Assembly (NCBI RefSeq): GCF_008642375.1
Contig: NZ_CP029194.1
Coordinates: forward strand, 5,387,001-5,451,000
Direction: 5' to 3'
DNA: 64,000 nucleotides
From: Streptomyces venezuelae
Lineage (GTDB): Bacteria; Actinomycetota; Actinomycetes; Streptomycetales; Streptomycetaceae
Shown: positions 7,223 to 15,995 of the stretch, in pieces
How the letters are laid out: each line of letters begins with the position of its first letter
How positions within the stretch are numbered: position 1 is the first letter of the stretch
Program-made: the position numbers and the translations under genes
Notes under the pieces: model-generated
Database searches by the model: none
Told to the model about the DNA's origin: nothing
The model's input: only the letters and a program-made list of their open reading frames with translations

Positions 7223-8863
7223 ATGACCGCAGACCACGCCCTGATCCCCGTACCCCTCCTCGTGCGCCGCCCGTCCACCCCCGGCGCCGTTTCTCTCGAC
7301 GAGCGGACCACGCTCGACACGGGACCCGGCACCGAATCCACCGCCCGCCGGCTCCGCGCCGCCCTGGGCGCCGCCACCGGACTGCCCCTGGCCGACGGAG
7401 CGGGACCGCACGCGGTCCGGCTCCGGATCAGCGCGGACGTGGAGCGGGAACACGGCCCCGAGGGCTACCGCCTCACCACGGAAGCCCCCGACGCCGCCGT
7501 CCTCGTCGAGGGCGGCGGCCCCGCCGGGGTGTTCTGGGGGGCCCAGACCCTCCGGCAGCTCCTCGGCCCGGAGGCGTACCGCAAGGCGCCCGTGAAGGAC
7601 GGGAAGTGGGAGCTGCCCCGGATCACGGTCGAGGACCGGCCACGCTTCGGCTGGCGCGGCCTCCTCCTCGACGTCTCCCGGCACTTCATGCCCAAGGACG
7701 ACGTCCTTCGCTGCCTCGACCTGCTCGCCGCCCACAAGCTCAACGTCTTCCACTTCCACCTCACCGACGACCAGGGCTGGCGCATCGAGATCGAGCGGCA
7801 CCCCCGCCTCACCGAGGTCGGCGCCTGGCGCTCCCGCAGCAAGTGGGGCCACCGGGCCTCGCCCCTCTGGGACGACACCCCGCACGGCGGCTTCTACACC
7901 CAGGACGACATCCGCGAGATCGTCGCGTACGCCGCCGAGCGGCACATCACCGTCGTCCCCGAGATCGACCTCCCCGGCCACGCGCAGGCCGCCATCGCCG
8001 CCTACCCCGAGCTCGGCAACACCGACGTCGTCGACACCGCCGCCCTCACCGTCTGGGACACCTGGGGAGTCAACCCGAACGTCCTGGCCCCCACCGAGGC
8101 CGTCCTGCGCTTCTACGAGGGCGTCCTGGAGGAGGTCCTCGGACTCTTCCCGTCCACCTTCGTCCACATCGGCGGCGACGAGTGCCCCAAGGACCAGTGG
8201 AAGGCCTCCCCGGCCGCCCAGGCCCGCATCGAGGAGCTGGGCGTCGGGGACGAGGACGGCCTCCAGTCCTGGTTCATCCGCCACTTCGACCGCTGGCTCG
8301 CCGCGCGAGGACGCCGCCTGATCGGCTGGGACGAGATCCTGGAGGGCGGCCTCGCGGAAGGCGCCGCCGTCTCCTCCTGGCGGGGTTACGCGGGCGGGAT
8401 CACCGCCGCCGAGGCGGGCCACGACGTCGTCATGTGCCCCGAGCAGCAGGTGTACCTGGACCACCGTCAGGCGCCGGGCGAGGACGAGCCGATGCCCATC
8501 GGGTACGTCCGCACCCTGGAGGACGTCTACCGCTTCGATCCCGTTCCGCCGGGCATCTCGCCCAAGGCCGCCGCCCACATCCTGGGAACCCAGGCCAACG
8601 TCTGGACGGAGGTCATGGAGAACCGGGCCCGCGTCGACTACCAGGTCTTCCCGCGCCTCGCCGCCTTCGCCGAGGTCGCCTGGTCCGCGCTGCCCGCCCC
8701 GGACGACCGCGACTACCCGGGCTTCGAGCGCCGGATGGACACCCACTACCGGCGCCTCGACGCCCTCGGCGTCGACTACCGGCCGCCCGCCGGCCCCCAC
8801 CCCTGGCAGCGGCGTCCGGGGGTGCTCGGCAGGCCCCTGGAGGGGGCGCCCCCGATCGTGTGA
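7223..8863 (+). CDS. Beta-N-acetylhexosaminidase, GH20
   Basis: 546 residues. Glycoside hydrolase 20: N-terminal GH20b-like domain (about 1-130), then the TIM barrel with RGLLLDVSRHF, LNVFHFHLTDDQGWR and the catalytic pair Asp319-Glu320 in HIGGDECPK, where Asp orients the substrate acetamido group and Glu is the acid/base. It removes terminal GlcNAc from chito-oligosaccharides. There is no signal peptide, so it should act in the cytoplasm on sugar imported by the transporter encoded 4 bases upstream. Last gene of the operon. Confidence 0.94.
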   Translation: MTADHALIPVPLLVRRPSTPGAVSLDERTTLDTGPGTESTARRLRAALGAATGLPLADGAGPHAVRLRISADVEREHGPEGYRLTTEAPDAAVLVEGGGPAGVFWGAQTLRQLLGPEAYRKAPVKDGKWELPRITVEDRPRFGWRGLLLDVSRHFMPKDDVLRCLDLLAAHKLNVFHFHLTDDQGWRIEIERHPRLTEVGAWRSRSKWGHRASPLWDDTPHGGFYTQDDIREIVAYAAERHITVVPEIDLPGHAQAAIAAYPELGNTDVVDTAALTVWDTWGVNPNVLAPTEAVLRFYEGVLEEVLGLFPSTFVHIGGDECPKDQWKASPAAQARIEELGVGDEDGLQSWFIRHFDRWLAARGRRLIGWDEILEGGLAEGAAVSSWRGYAGGITAAEAGHDVVMCPEQQVYLDHRQAPGEDEPMPIGYVRTLEDVYRFDPVPPGISPKAAAHILGTQANVWTEVMENRARVDYQVFPRLAAFAEVAWSALPAPDDRDYPGFERRMDTHYRRLDALGVDYRPPAGPHPWQRRPGVLGRPLEGAPPIV

Positions 8864-9112
8864 GGCAGCTCGCGTCCCCGGTTCACCCAAGAGCGGCGAA
8901 AGGGAAGTTACCGTCCCTCATGGGGCGTCCTGGACGGAACAGTCCTTCGTGGACCCTCGCGCCGGACGGCTCGGAAGATGTGCCAGAGTTGCCACGTCCG
9001 GCCTGTGAGCACGTACGGTACGCCCACACGCAGGCGCGACCACAGACGTGACAGCAGGCGCGACGGCCGGGCACAGTCGGGGACCACCGGGACACCGGGA
9101 AGGGGCAGCGGG

Positions 9113-9988
9113 TTGACCACGCACGCACCACAGACGGCGCAGTCCGTGACGCTGCCCGCCTCGCTCGACGAGGCCGTGGCGGCGCTCACGGCCATGCCGG
9201 CCGCCGTGCCCGTCGCCGGCGGCACCGACCTGATGGCCGCCGTCAACAGAGGTCAGCTCCGCCCCGCCGGACTCGTCGGCCTGAGCCGCATCAACGAGAT
9301 CCGCGGCTGGCAGTACCAGGACGGCCACGCCCTCCTCGGCGCGGGCCTCACCCACGCCCGGATGGGCCGCCCCGACTTCGCCGCCCTCATCCCGGCCCTC
9401 GCCGCCGCCTCCCGCGCCGCCGGCCCGCCCCAGATCCGCAACGCGGGCACCCTCGGCGGCAACGTGGTCACCGCCGCGCCGACCGGCGACTCGCTGCCCG
9501 TGCTCGCCGCCCTGGAGGCCGACCTCGTCGTCCTGGGCCCGCTCGGCACCCGCGAGATCCCCGTCTCCCACCTCCTCGCCGGCCGCGACCTGCTGGCCCC
9601 CGGCGAGCTGGTCGGCTTCGTCCGCGTCCCGCTGCTCCACGCCCCCCAGGTCTTCCTCAAGGCCACCGGCCGCACCGGCCCGGCCCGCGCCACCGCCTCC
9701 GTCGCCGTCGTCCTCGACCCCGCCCGGCGCGGGGTGCGCTGCGCGGTCGGCGCCGTCGCCCCGATGCCCCTGCGCCCGCTGGAGGCGGAGCGCTGGATCG
9801 CCTCGCTGGTGGACTGGGACAACGACCGGGGGCTGGCCCCGGAGGCGCTCACGGCGTTCGGCGAGTACGTCGCCGCCGCATGCATTCCGGACCCGCAGGG
9901 CGACGAACAGCTGCCGCCCGCCGTACTGCACCTGCGGCGCACCGTCGCCGCACTCGCCCGACGGGCACTGGGGAGGGCACTGGCATGA
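9113..9988 (+). CDS. Molybdenum hydroxylase FAD subunit (xanthine dehydrogenase family, medium)
   Basis: 291 residues with TTG start preceded by AAGGGG. FAD-binding PCMH fold: VPVAGGTDLM (phosphate loop), then RNAGTLGGNVVTAAPTGDSLPVL, and a C-terminal CO-dehydrogenase flavoprotein-like domain. It passes electrons from the Fe-S subunit to the acceptor. In-frame sequence extends upstream to 8978 but is basic and non-homologous, so the start at 9113 is chosen. First of a three-gene unit in medium-small-large order; its stop overlaps the next start (ATGA). Confidence 0.88.
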   Translation: MTTHAPQTAQSVTLPASLDEAVAALTAMPAAVPVAGGTDLMAAVNRGQLRPAGLVGLSRINEIRGWQYQDGHALLGAGLTHARMGRPDFAALIPALAAASRAAGPPQIRNAGTLGGNVVTAAPTGDSLPVLAALEADLVVLGPLGTREIPVSHLLAGRDLLAPGELVGFVRVPLLHAPQVFLKATGRTGPARATASVAVVLDPARRGVRCAVGAVAPMPLRPLEAERWIASLVDWDNDRGLAPEALTAFGEYVAAACIPDPQGDEQLPPAVLHLRRTVAALARRALGRALA

Positions 9989-11478
9989 GCAACGACCAAC
10001 AGCACGGGAACCCGGGCGGCTGGGAGCCGATCCCGCAGAGCGAGGGGTACGACGGCGACGCGACCGCCTTCGTCCAGCTGCCGCCCGACTTCATGCTGGA
10101 CGGCGTGCCCCTGGAGGCGCCGGGCCACGGCTACGTACCGCCGATGATCATGCCGCTGCAGCCGCTCACCCCGGCGGCGGCGACCGACCCCTCGGCGACG
10201 GGCACGTGGAACGTGCACCTGCCGACGGAGGCGGAGCAGGTCCAGCACTTCGACCAGGCCGAGCAGGTCCAGGACTACGGTCAGGGCCCGGCGCAGGGGC
10301 AGGGTCACGGGACCGAGTACTTCGCTCAGGGCGAGTACGTCGAGCACCCCGAGCACCTTCAGCACGGCGAGCACCTTCAGCACCCCGAGCACGTGCAGCA
10401 CGGCGAGCACGTGCAGCACGGCGAGCACGTGCAGCACGGCGAGGCGTTCGGCCAGGACCCGCACGCGACGGCGGAGTGGAACTTCGCGGGCGCTGCGGGC
10501 TCCACGGGCCAGTGGGAGATCCCGGTCGCCGCACCGGAGCCGGCCGCACCCGGGGCGGTCGTCCAGGAGGCGGCCGTACCGGAGACGGTCGAGCCCCCGC
10601 TTCCCCCCTCGTACGACCAGGCCCCGGCGACCCTGCCGGGCGGCGCGGCCGCGCCCTGGGCGCTGCCGGAGGAGCCGGCCTTCGAGGAGCCGGTCGCGGA
10701 GAGCGCGGCCGCCGACGAGGACGGCGTGGAGGACGCTCCGGCGGAGGTCCACACGGACCCGGCCGCGGAGGTCCCGGAAGAGGCTCCGGCCGAGGTCCCG
10801 GCGGACGTCCCGGACGAGGTCCCGGCGGACGTCCCGGACGAGGTCCCGGCAGAGGGGCTCGGCGCGACGGCCCCCGCGCCCGGCGCCTACGCCTCCACGG
10901 ACAGCGACGAGCACCCCCACACCTCGTACACCCTGCGGGTCAACGGCACCGACCGGCCCGTCACCGGCTCCTGGATCGGAGAGTCCCTGCTCTACGTCCT
11001 GCGCGAGCGCCTCGGCCTCGCCGGAGCCAAGGACGGCTGCTCCCAGGGCGAGTGCGGCGCGTGCAACGTGAAGGTCGACGGCCGGCTCGTCGCCTCCTGC
11101 CTGGTGCCGGCGGCGACCGCCGCCGGATCCGAGGTGCGGACGGTCGAGGGCCTCGCCACCGACGGCGAGCCGTCCGACGTGCAGCGGGCGATGTCGAAGT
11201 GCGGCACCGTGCAGTGCGGCTTCTGCATCCCCGGCATGTGCATGACCGTGCATGACCTCCTGGAGGGCAACCACGCCCCCACCGAGCTGGAGACCCGCCA
11301 GGCCCTCGCCGGCAACCTGTGCCGCTGCTCGGGCTACCGGGGCGTGCTCGAAGCCGTACGGGACGTCGTCGCCGAGCGCGAGGCGAGCGCCGCGGCCTCG
11401 GCACCCACCGGTCCCGAGGCGGCCGAGCCCCGCGTACCGCATCAGATTCCCCACGCGCACGACGGAGGCACGGCGTGA
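9985..11478 (+). CDS. Molybdenum hydroxylase 2Fe-2S subunit with long repetitive N-terminal extension
   Basis: 497 residues, about three times the usual 160 of this family. The C-terminal third is normal: plant-type ferredoxin domain with Cys352, 357, 360, 372 (GCSQGECGAC...SC) and the second [2Fe-2S] domain (CGTVQCGFC ... NLCRCSGY). Residues 1-310 have no family counterpart that I know. They include five hexapeptides of the form [P/G]EH[L/V]QH (residues 120-153, eleven His) and an acidic Pro/Val repeat (EVPADVPD, about 260-290). The start ATG overlaps the preceding stop, and composition and frame are continuous, so the extension is really translated unless an internal start is used. Confidence 0.85.
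   Translation: MSNDQQHGNPGGWEPIPQSEGYDGDATAFVQLPPDFMLDGVPLEAPGHGYVPPMIMPLQPLTPAAATDPSATGTWNVHLPTEAEQVQHFDQAEQVQDYGQGPAQGQGHGTEYFAQGEYVEHPEHLQHGEHLQHPEHVQHGEHVQHGEHVQHGEAFGQDPHATAEWNFAGAAGSTGQWEIPVAAPEPAAPGAVVQEAAVPETVEPPLPPSYDQAPATLPGGAAAPWALPEEPAFEEPVAESAAADEDGVEDAPAEVHTDPAAEVPEEAPAEVPADVPDEVPADVPDEVPAEGLGATAPAPGAYASTDSDEHPHTSYTLRVNGTDRPVTGSWIGESLLYVLRERLGLAGAKDGCSQGECGACNVKVDGRLVASCLVPAATAAGSEVRTVEGLATDGEPSDVQRAMSKCGTVQCGFCIPGMCMTVHDLLEGNHAPTELETRQALAGNLCRCSGYRGVLEAVRDVVAEREASAAASAPTGPEAAEPRVPHQIPHAHDGGTA
10348..10443 (+). repeat. In-gene 18-bp tandem repeat coding His-rich hexapeptides
   Basis: About five copies of an 18-base unit (variants of CACGGCGAGCACGTGCAG) encode PEHLQH/GEHVQH. Three copies near the 3' end are almost identical at DNA level, so the array has recently expanded or is homogenised. 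Confidence 0.85.
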
Positions 11479-13802
11479 GCAGCGACGCGACCACCGCCAT
11501 TCCCCTTCCCCTCGTCCTGGACACCCCCGGGACACCGGACCAGGAGCAGCCCGCGCACGGCCTCGGCACCTCGCTCCCGCAGGCCGATTCCCGGGCGAAG
11601 ACCGAGGGCACCTTCCCGTACGCCGCCGACCTGTGGGCCGAGGGCCTGCTCTGGGCCGCGATCCTGCGCTCCCCGCACCCGCACGCCCGGATCGTCTCCG
11701 TCGACACGACGGCCGCGACGGCCATGCCGGGCGTACGGGCCGTGGTGACGGCCGCCGACGTGCCGGGCGCGGCGACGTACGGCCGCCGCGTCGCCGACCG
11801 GCCCGTCTTCGCCTCCGACCTGGTCCGGCACCACGGCGAGGCCCTCGCGGCCGTCGCCGCCGACCACCCCGACACGGCCCGGCTCGCCGCGGCCGCGATC
11901 AGCGTCGAGTACGAGATCCTCGACCCGGTCACCGACCCCGAGAAGGCCTTCGCCGCCGAGGCGCTGCACCCCGACGGCAACCTGATCCGGCACATCCCGC
12001 TGCGCTTCGGCGACCCGGAGGCCACCGGCGAGGTCATCGTCGAGGGCCTGTACCGGATCGGCCGCCAGGACCCGGCACCGATCGGAGCCGAGGCCGGCCT
12101 CGCCGTGCCCCGCCCCGACGGCGGCGTCGAGCTGTACACGGCCTCGACCGACCCGCACACCGACAGGGACCTGGCCGCCGCCTGCTTCGGTCTCCAGCCC
12201 GAGCAGGTCAAGGTCGTCGTGACCGGCGTCCCGGGCGCCACCGGAGACCGGGAGGACCCGGGCTTCCAGATCCCGCTGGGCCTCCTCGCGCTCCGTACCG
12301 GCTGCCCCGTCAAGCTCACCGCTACGCGCGAGGAGTCCTTCCTCGGCCACGCCCACCGCCACCCCACCCTGCTGCGCTACCGCCACCACGCGGACGCGGA
12401 AGGGCACCTGGTGAAGGTGGAGGCGCAGATCCTGCTCGACGCGGGCGCGTACGCCGACTCCTCGTCCGAGTCGCTCGCGGCGGCCGTGGCCTTCGCCTGC
12501 GGCCCGTACGTCGTCCCGCACGCCTTCGTCGAGGGCTGGGCGGTCCGGACGAACAACCCCCCGTCCGGGCATGTGCGCGGCGAGGGCGCGATGCAGGTGT
12601 GCGCCGCCTACGAGGCGCAGATGGACAAGCTCGCGGCCAAACTGGGCGTGGACCCGGCCGAGCTGCGCATGCGGAACGTGATGGCGACCGGCGACATCCT
12701 GCCGACCGGCCAGACCGTGACCTGCCCGGCCCCGGTGGCCGAACTCCTCTCCGCCGTACGCGACTTCCCCCTCCCGGCGCTCCCCAAGGACACCCCGGAG
12801 GACGACTGGCTGCTGCCGGGCGGCCCCGAGGGCGCGGGCGAACCCGGCGCGGTGCGGCGGGGCGTGGGCTACGCCCTCGGCATGGTGCACATGCTGGGCG
12901 CGGAGGGCATGGACGAGGTCTCGACCGCCACCGTGCGGGTCATGGACGGGGTGGCCACGGTCATCTGCTCGGCTGTGGACACCGGTTCGGGCTTCTCGAC
13001 GCTCGCCCGCCAGATCGTGCAGGAGACCCTCGGCATCGACGAGGTGCAGGTCGCGCCCGTCGACACCGACCAGCCGCCGGCCGGCCCTTCGGCCCACGGC
13101 CGCCACACCTGGGTCTCGGGCGGGGCGGTGGAGCGCGCCGCCAAGATGGTCCGCACGCAGCTCCTCCAGCCGCTGGCCCACAAGTTCGGCATGTCGACCG
13201 AGCTGCTCCAGATCACCGACGGCAAGATCACCTCGTACGACGGTGTCCTGTCGACGACGGTCACGGAGGCGATGGACGGCAAGGAACTCTGGGCCACCGC
13301 CCAGTGCCGCCCCCACCCCACCGAGCCGCTCGACGAGGACGGCCAGGGCGACGCCTTCGTCGGCCTCGCCTTCTGCGCGATCCGCGCGGTGGTGGACGTG
13401 GACATCGAACTCGGCGCGGTACGGGTCGTGGAAATGGCGGTCGCCCAGGACGTCGGCCGCATCCTCAACCCGGCCCAGCTCGCCACCCGTATCGAGGCGG
13501 GCGTCACCCAGGGCGTCGGCGCGGCCCTCACGGAGAACCTCCGCACCGCCCGCGGCCTGGTCCGGCACCCCGACTTCACCGGCTACGCACTTCCGACATC
13601 CTTGGATGCCCCGGACATTCGCATCGTGAAACTCATCGAAGAGCGCGATGTCGTCGCCCCGTTCGGAGCGAAGGCGGCGAGCGCCGTCCCGGTCGTCACC
13701 TCACCCGCCGCAGTGGCCTCAGCGGTGCGCGCGGCGACCGGACGACCCGTCAACCGCCTCCCGATCCGCCCGCAGGCGGCCGTCGCCGTGCCCAATTCGT
13801 AA
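11475..13802 (+). CDS. Molybdenum hydroxylase large (molybdopterin) subunit, xanthine dehydrogenase family
   Basis: 775 residues, GTG start overlapping the previous stop. Aldehyde oxidase/xanthine dehydrogenase fold: N-terminal a/b hammerhead (SRAKTEGTFPYAADLW, LRSPHPHARI), then Mo-cofactor domains with RGEGAMQVCAAYEAQMD, GRHTWVSGGAVERAA and the C-terminal GVTQGVGAALTE that holds the catalytic Glu of this family. It hydroxylates an N-heterocycle or aldehyde using water. The AYRCSFR loop of true CO dehydrogenases is not present, so CO is unlikely; purine oxidation is the default guess. No cofactor-insertion (XdhC-like) gene is adjacent. Confidence 0.88.
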   Translation: MSSDATTAIPLPLVLDTPGTPDQEQPAHGLGTSLPQADSRAKTEGTFPYAADLWAEGLLWAAILRSPHPHARIVSVDTTAATAMPGVRAVVTAADVPGAATYGRRVADRPVFASDLVRHHGEALAAVAADHPDTARLAAAAISVEYEILDPVTDPEKAFAAEALHPDGNLIRHIPLRFGDPEATGEVIVEGLYRIGRQDPAPIGAEAGLAVPRPDGGVELYTASTDPHTDRDLAAACFGLQPEQVKVVVTGVPGATGDREDPGFQIPLGLLALRTGCPVKLTATREESFLGHAHRHPTLLRYRHHADAEGHLVKVEAQILLDAGAYADSSSESLAAAVAFACGPYVVPHAFVEGWAVRTNNPPSGHVRGEGAMQVCAAYEAQMDKLAAKLGVDPAELRMRNVMATGDILPTGQTVTCPAPVAELLSAVRDFPLPALPKDTPEDDWLLPGGPEGAGEPGAVRRGVGYALGMVHMLGAEGMDEVSTATVRVMDGVATVICSAVDTGSGFSTLARQIVQETLGIDEVQVAPVDTDQPPAGPSAHGRHTWVSGGAVERAAKMVRTQLLQPLAHKFGMSTELLQITDGKITSYDGVLSTTVTEAMDGKELWATAQCRPHPTEPLDEDGQGDAFVGLAFCAIRAVVDVDIELGAVRVVEMAVAQDVGRILNPAQLATRIEAGVTQGVGAALTENLRTARGLVRHPDFTGYALPTSLDAPDIRIVKLIEERDVVAPFGAKAASAVPVVTSPAAVASAVRAATGRPVNRLPIRPQAAVAVPNS

Positions 13803-13923
13803 CCATGTGATGTCCGTTGCTTGTGCAACCCGGAGGTGCGCTCTGTCGTCGTTCCTGACTACAGTGAACTCCTAGACTTGAGTTGACGCGGCACGGTAGT
13901 TCACACGGGGGAGGAGCGCGGGC

Positions 13924-14397
13924 ATGGAAGCCTCGTTGGGTGGGATGGCGTCCGGGATGCGGGCGATGGCCGTCAAGTACAGCGCCGACTCCATGGAGAC
14001 GTTCAGGAAGCAGGTCGAGGGGCTGATCGAGGAGCTCCAGGGCTCGCCCGCCGGCCCCGGGAAGCTGAAGGCCGATAATCCGGTGACCCGCACCCAGTTC
14101 GGTGGCGGCGGGGCGGCCTGGGGCGAGGCCCAGGGCGCCTACGCGGCGTACGACGGGACCCTCTCGCGCCTCGTGGAGCTCTCCGGCCTGCTCAACGACT
14201 GCCTGGAAGGGCTCGGGATCGCGGTCGTCGCCTCGAAGAACGGCTTCGAGGAGATGGACGACGACATCAAGCGCAAGATGATCGACATCCACCAGCGGAC
14301 CTTCGACGCCAAGGAGAAGGCGGACAAGGAAGCGGGCCGCGGAGCGCCGGAGAGCGAAGGCGCCAAGGGTCTTGAGGATGGCGGCATCTACAAGTAG
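13924..14397 (+). CDS. WXG100-like protein 1 (type VII-associated, putative)
   Basis: 157 residues, helical, no signal peptide. A helix of about 40 residues (YSADSMETFRKQVEGLIEEL) is followed by a Gly-rich turn containing AAWGEAQGA (Trp66) and a second long helix ending in a charged KEKADKEA tail. This helix-turn-helix with a central aromatic turn resembles secreted WXG100/ESX substrates, although the canonical WxG triplet is only WG. It opens an operon (GGGGGAGG ribosome site) with three further WXG-like genes and a mycosin. Function inferred from context. Confidence 0.6.
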   Translation: MEASLGGMASGMRAMAVKYSADSMETFRKQVEGLIEELQGSPAGPGKLKADNPVTRTQFGGGGAAWGEAQGAYAAYDGTLSRLVELSGLLNDCLEGLGIAVVASKNGFEEMDDDIKRKMIDIHQRTFDAKEKADKEAGRGAPESEGAKGLEDGGIYK

Positions 14398-14442
14398 GCG
14401 GGTGTCGGACAGAATTTCGGGGACACGGGGAAGAGGCGAGAG

Positions 14443-15978
14443 ATGAGGCCTGCAGAGGGCGGCGGAGGCGGCGGAACGAACTTCCGCGCCATGTCCCATC
14501 AGCAGATGTTGGCGTGGCTGGACGAGGCCAGCAGTTTCTATGTAGGCGACGCGGCGCAGCGACTGAAGTCGGTCTCGGAGCAGCTGGAGACGATCGCCGC
14601 AGAGCTGAGCGCCAGCATGCGGCGCATGGACTGGGAGGGCGAGGCCGAGAAGGCCTTCGTCGAGTGGGCCACCAACGTGGCCAATTCGACGAAGGGGCTC
14701 GCGGACTACAGCAAGGCCGGGGCCAAGTGGATGGAGGAGAACTCCTCCGCCATCGCCTCGGCGCAGAGCGCCATGCCCCGGTACACGTCCCACGCGTCCG
14801 CCAAGGAGAACCTCGAAGCGGCGCTGAAGTACCGCAACGACCCCGACTCGCGGCACATCGCCGGCCAGGCCCGGTCCTCGATGGCCGCGAGCGAGGAGCT
14901 CGCCGCCATCGAAGCCAAGGAGGCGGCGAACAAGGAGGCGGCGGCCAAGGAGATGGACCGCCTCTCGTCCGCGTACGCGTGGTCGAGCTCCAACATGAGG
15001 AACAACGTTCCTCCGACGTTCCCGCCGCCGCCGGGGGCGTTCGTGCCGGCGGACCCCGGAACTAATCGGAACGTGACCGATCGCGTCCAGTACCCGACCA
15101 GCGACAGCCGTACCACGGGCCCGGACACACGGACAGGTACGGACAGCAGCCGCACACAGCCGGACACCCGGACCACGCCCGACTCGCCGGTGACCCCGCC
15201 GACGGGCGACCGGACCGGCCCGACGGACGTGGTCAAGCCTGGCGACAGGCCCGACGTCCCGACCGACGTCAGGCCCGAAGTTCCCGTGGACCTCGGCATC
15301 GACAACGTGGACACGCTGCCGCAGCAGACGCCCACCACGACCGGCCCCGGACCGACGCAGAACACGCCGCCGCCGGTCACCAAGGACGGCGGTACGCCTC
15401 CGTACGTGACCACGGGCATGCCGCCGTTCCCCTCGAAGAGCGGACAGGGTCCCCTGACCTCCACTCCGCCCATCAGCGGGGGCAACGGGAACCCTCGTGG
15501 CCCGGTGCCCGGCAGCCAGCGCACCGGTCTCAGCGTTCCCCGCGAGGGCATCAGTGGCGGACGCCAGGTGCAGAGCACGCACGGGCGTCCCGCGACCGGC
15601 ATCCCGCGCAGCACCGTCATCGGCACGGAGCAGGGCGCGCGTAACGGCACGGGCATGGGCCGTGGCCCCATGGGCGGTGGCATGGGCACCTCCATGGGCG
15701 GTGGCATGGGCGCCGGCCAGAACGGCATCAGCGGCGGTCGTCGACTCGCCGGTGAGTCCGGCGGGGTCGTCGGCGGCAAGGCGCAGCGCCCCGGCGCTGC
15801 GGCGGGCGCCGGTGCGCGTCCCTTCACGCCCGGCGGCTCCGGCCTCGTGCGCGGAGCCACGACACCGGCCGGCCGCGAGCGCGAGGAAACGAACGGAGAG
15901 CGTCCCGACTACCTTGTCGAGGACGAGGAGACCTGGCAGCAGGGCAACCGCCGCGTGGCGCCGCCCGTCATCGACTGA
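14443..15978 (+). CDS. Large WXG/PPE-like protein with Pro/Gly-rich C-terminus
   Basis: 511 residues. The N-terminal 185 residues are helical, with Trp64-Glu65-Gly66 between two long helices, the WXG signature of type VII substrates. Residues about 186-511 are low-complexity: PPTFPPPPGAF, repeated Asp/Thr/Pro blocks, then Gly/Met repeats (MGRGPMGGGMGTSMGGG near 400). No membrane segment. The layout (helical head, disordered tail) is that of PPE-like or EspI-like proteins linked to type VII secretion. It lies 45 bases after the first gene and 17 before the mycosin. Confidence 0.65.
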   Translation: MRPAEGGGGGGTNFRAMSHQQMLAWLDEASSFYVGDAAQRLKSVSEQLETIAAELSASMRRMDWEGEAEKAFVEWATNVANSTKGLADYSKAGAKWMEENSSAIASAQSAMPRYTSHASAKENLEAALKYRNDPDSRHIAGQARSSMAASEELAAIEAKEAANKEAAAKEMDRLSSAYAWSSSNMRNNVPPTFPPPPGAFVPADPGTNRNVTDRVQYPTSDSRTTGPDTRTGTDSSRTQPDTRTTPDSPVTPPTGDRTGPTDVVKPGDRPDVPTDVRPEVPVDLGIDNVDTLPQQTPTTTGPGPTQNTPPPVTKDGGTPPYVTTGMPPFPSKSGQGPLTSTPPISGGNGNPRGPVPGSQRTGLSVPREGISGGRQVQSTHGRPATGIPRSTVIGTEQGARNGTGMGRGPMGGGMGTSMGGGMGAGQNGISGGRRLAGESGGVVGGKAQRPGAAAGAGARPFTPGGSGLVRGATTPAGREREETNGERPDYLVEDEETWQQGNRRVAPPVID

Positions 15979-15995
15979 TCAGCGCGAGGAAGCAG

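Noticed and set aside
10348..10443. Regular 18-base repeats that might suggest a CRISPR array
   Set aside because: Contiguous tandem repeats without spacers, in frame within a coupled gene and coding a regular peptide.
9113..13802. Three-subunit hydroxylase as carbon monoxide dehydrogenase
   Set aside because: Gene order is the same (M-S-L), but the large subunit lacks the characteristic Cys-containing active-site loop of aerobic CO dehydrogenase.
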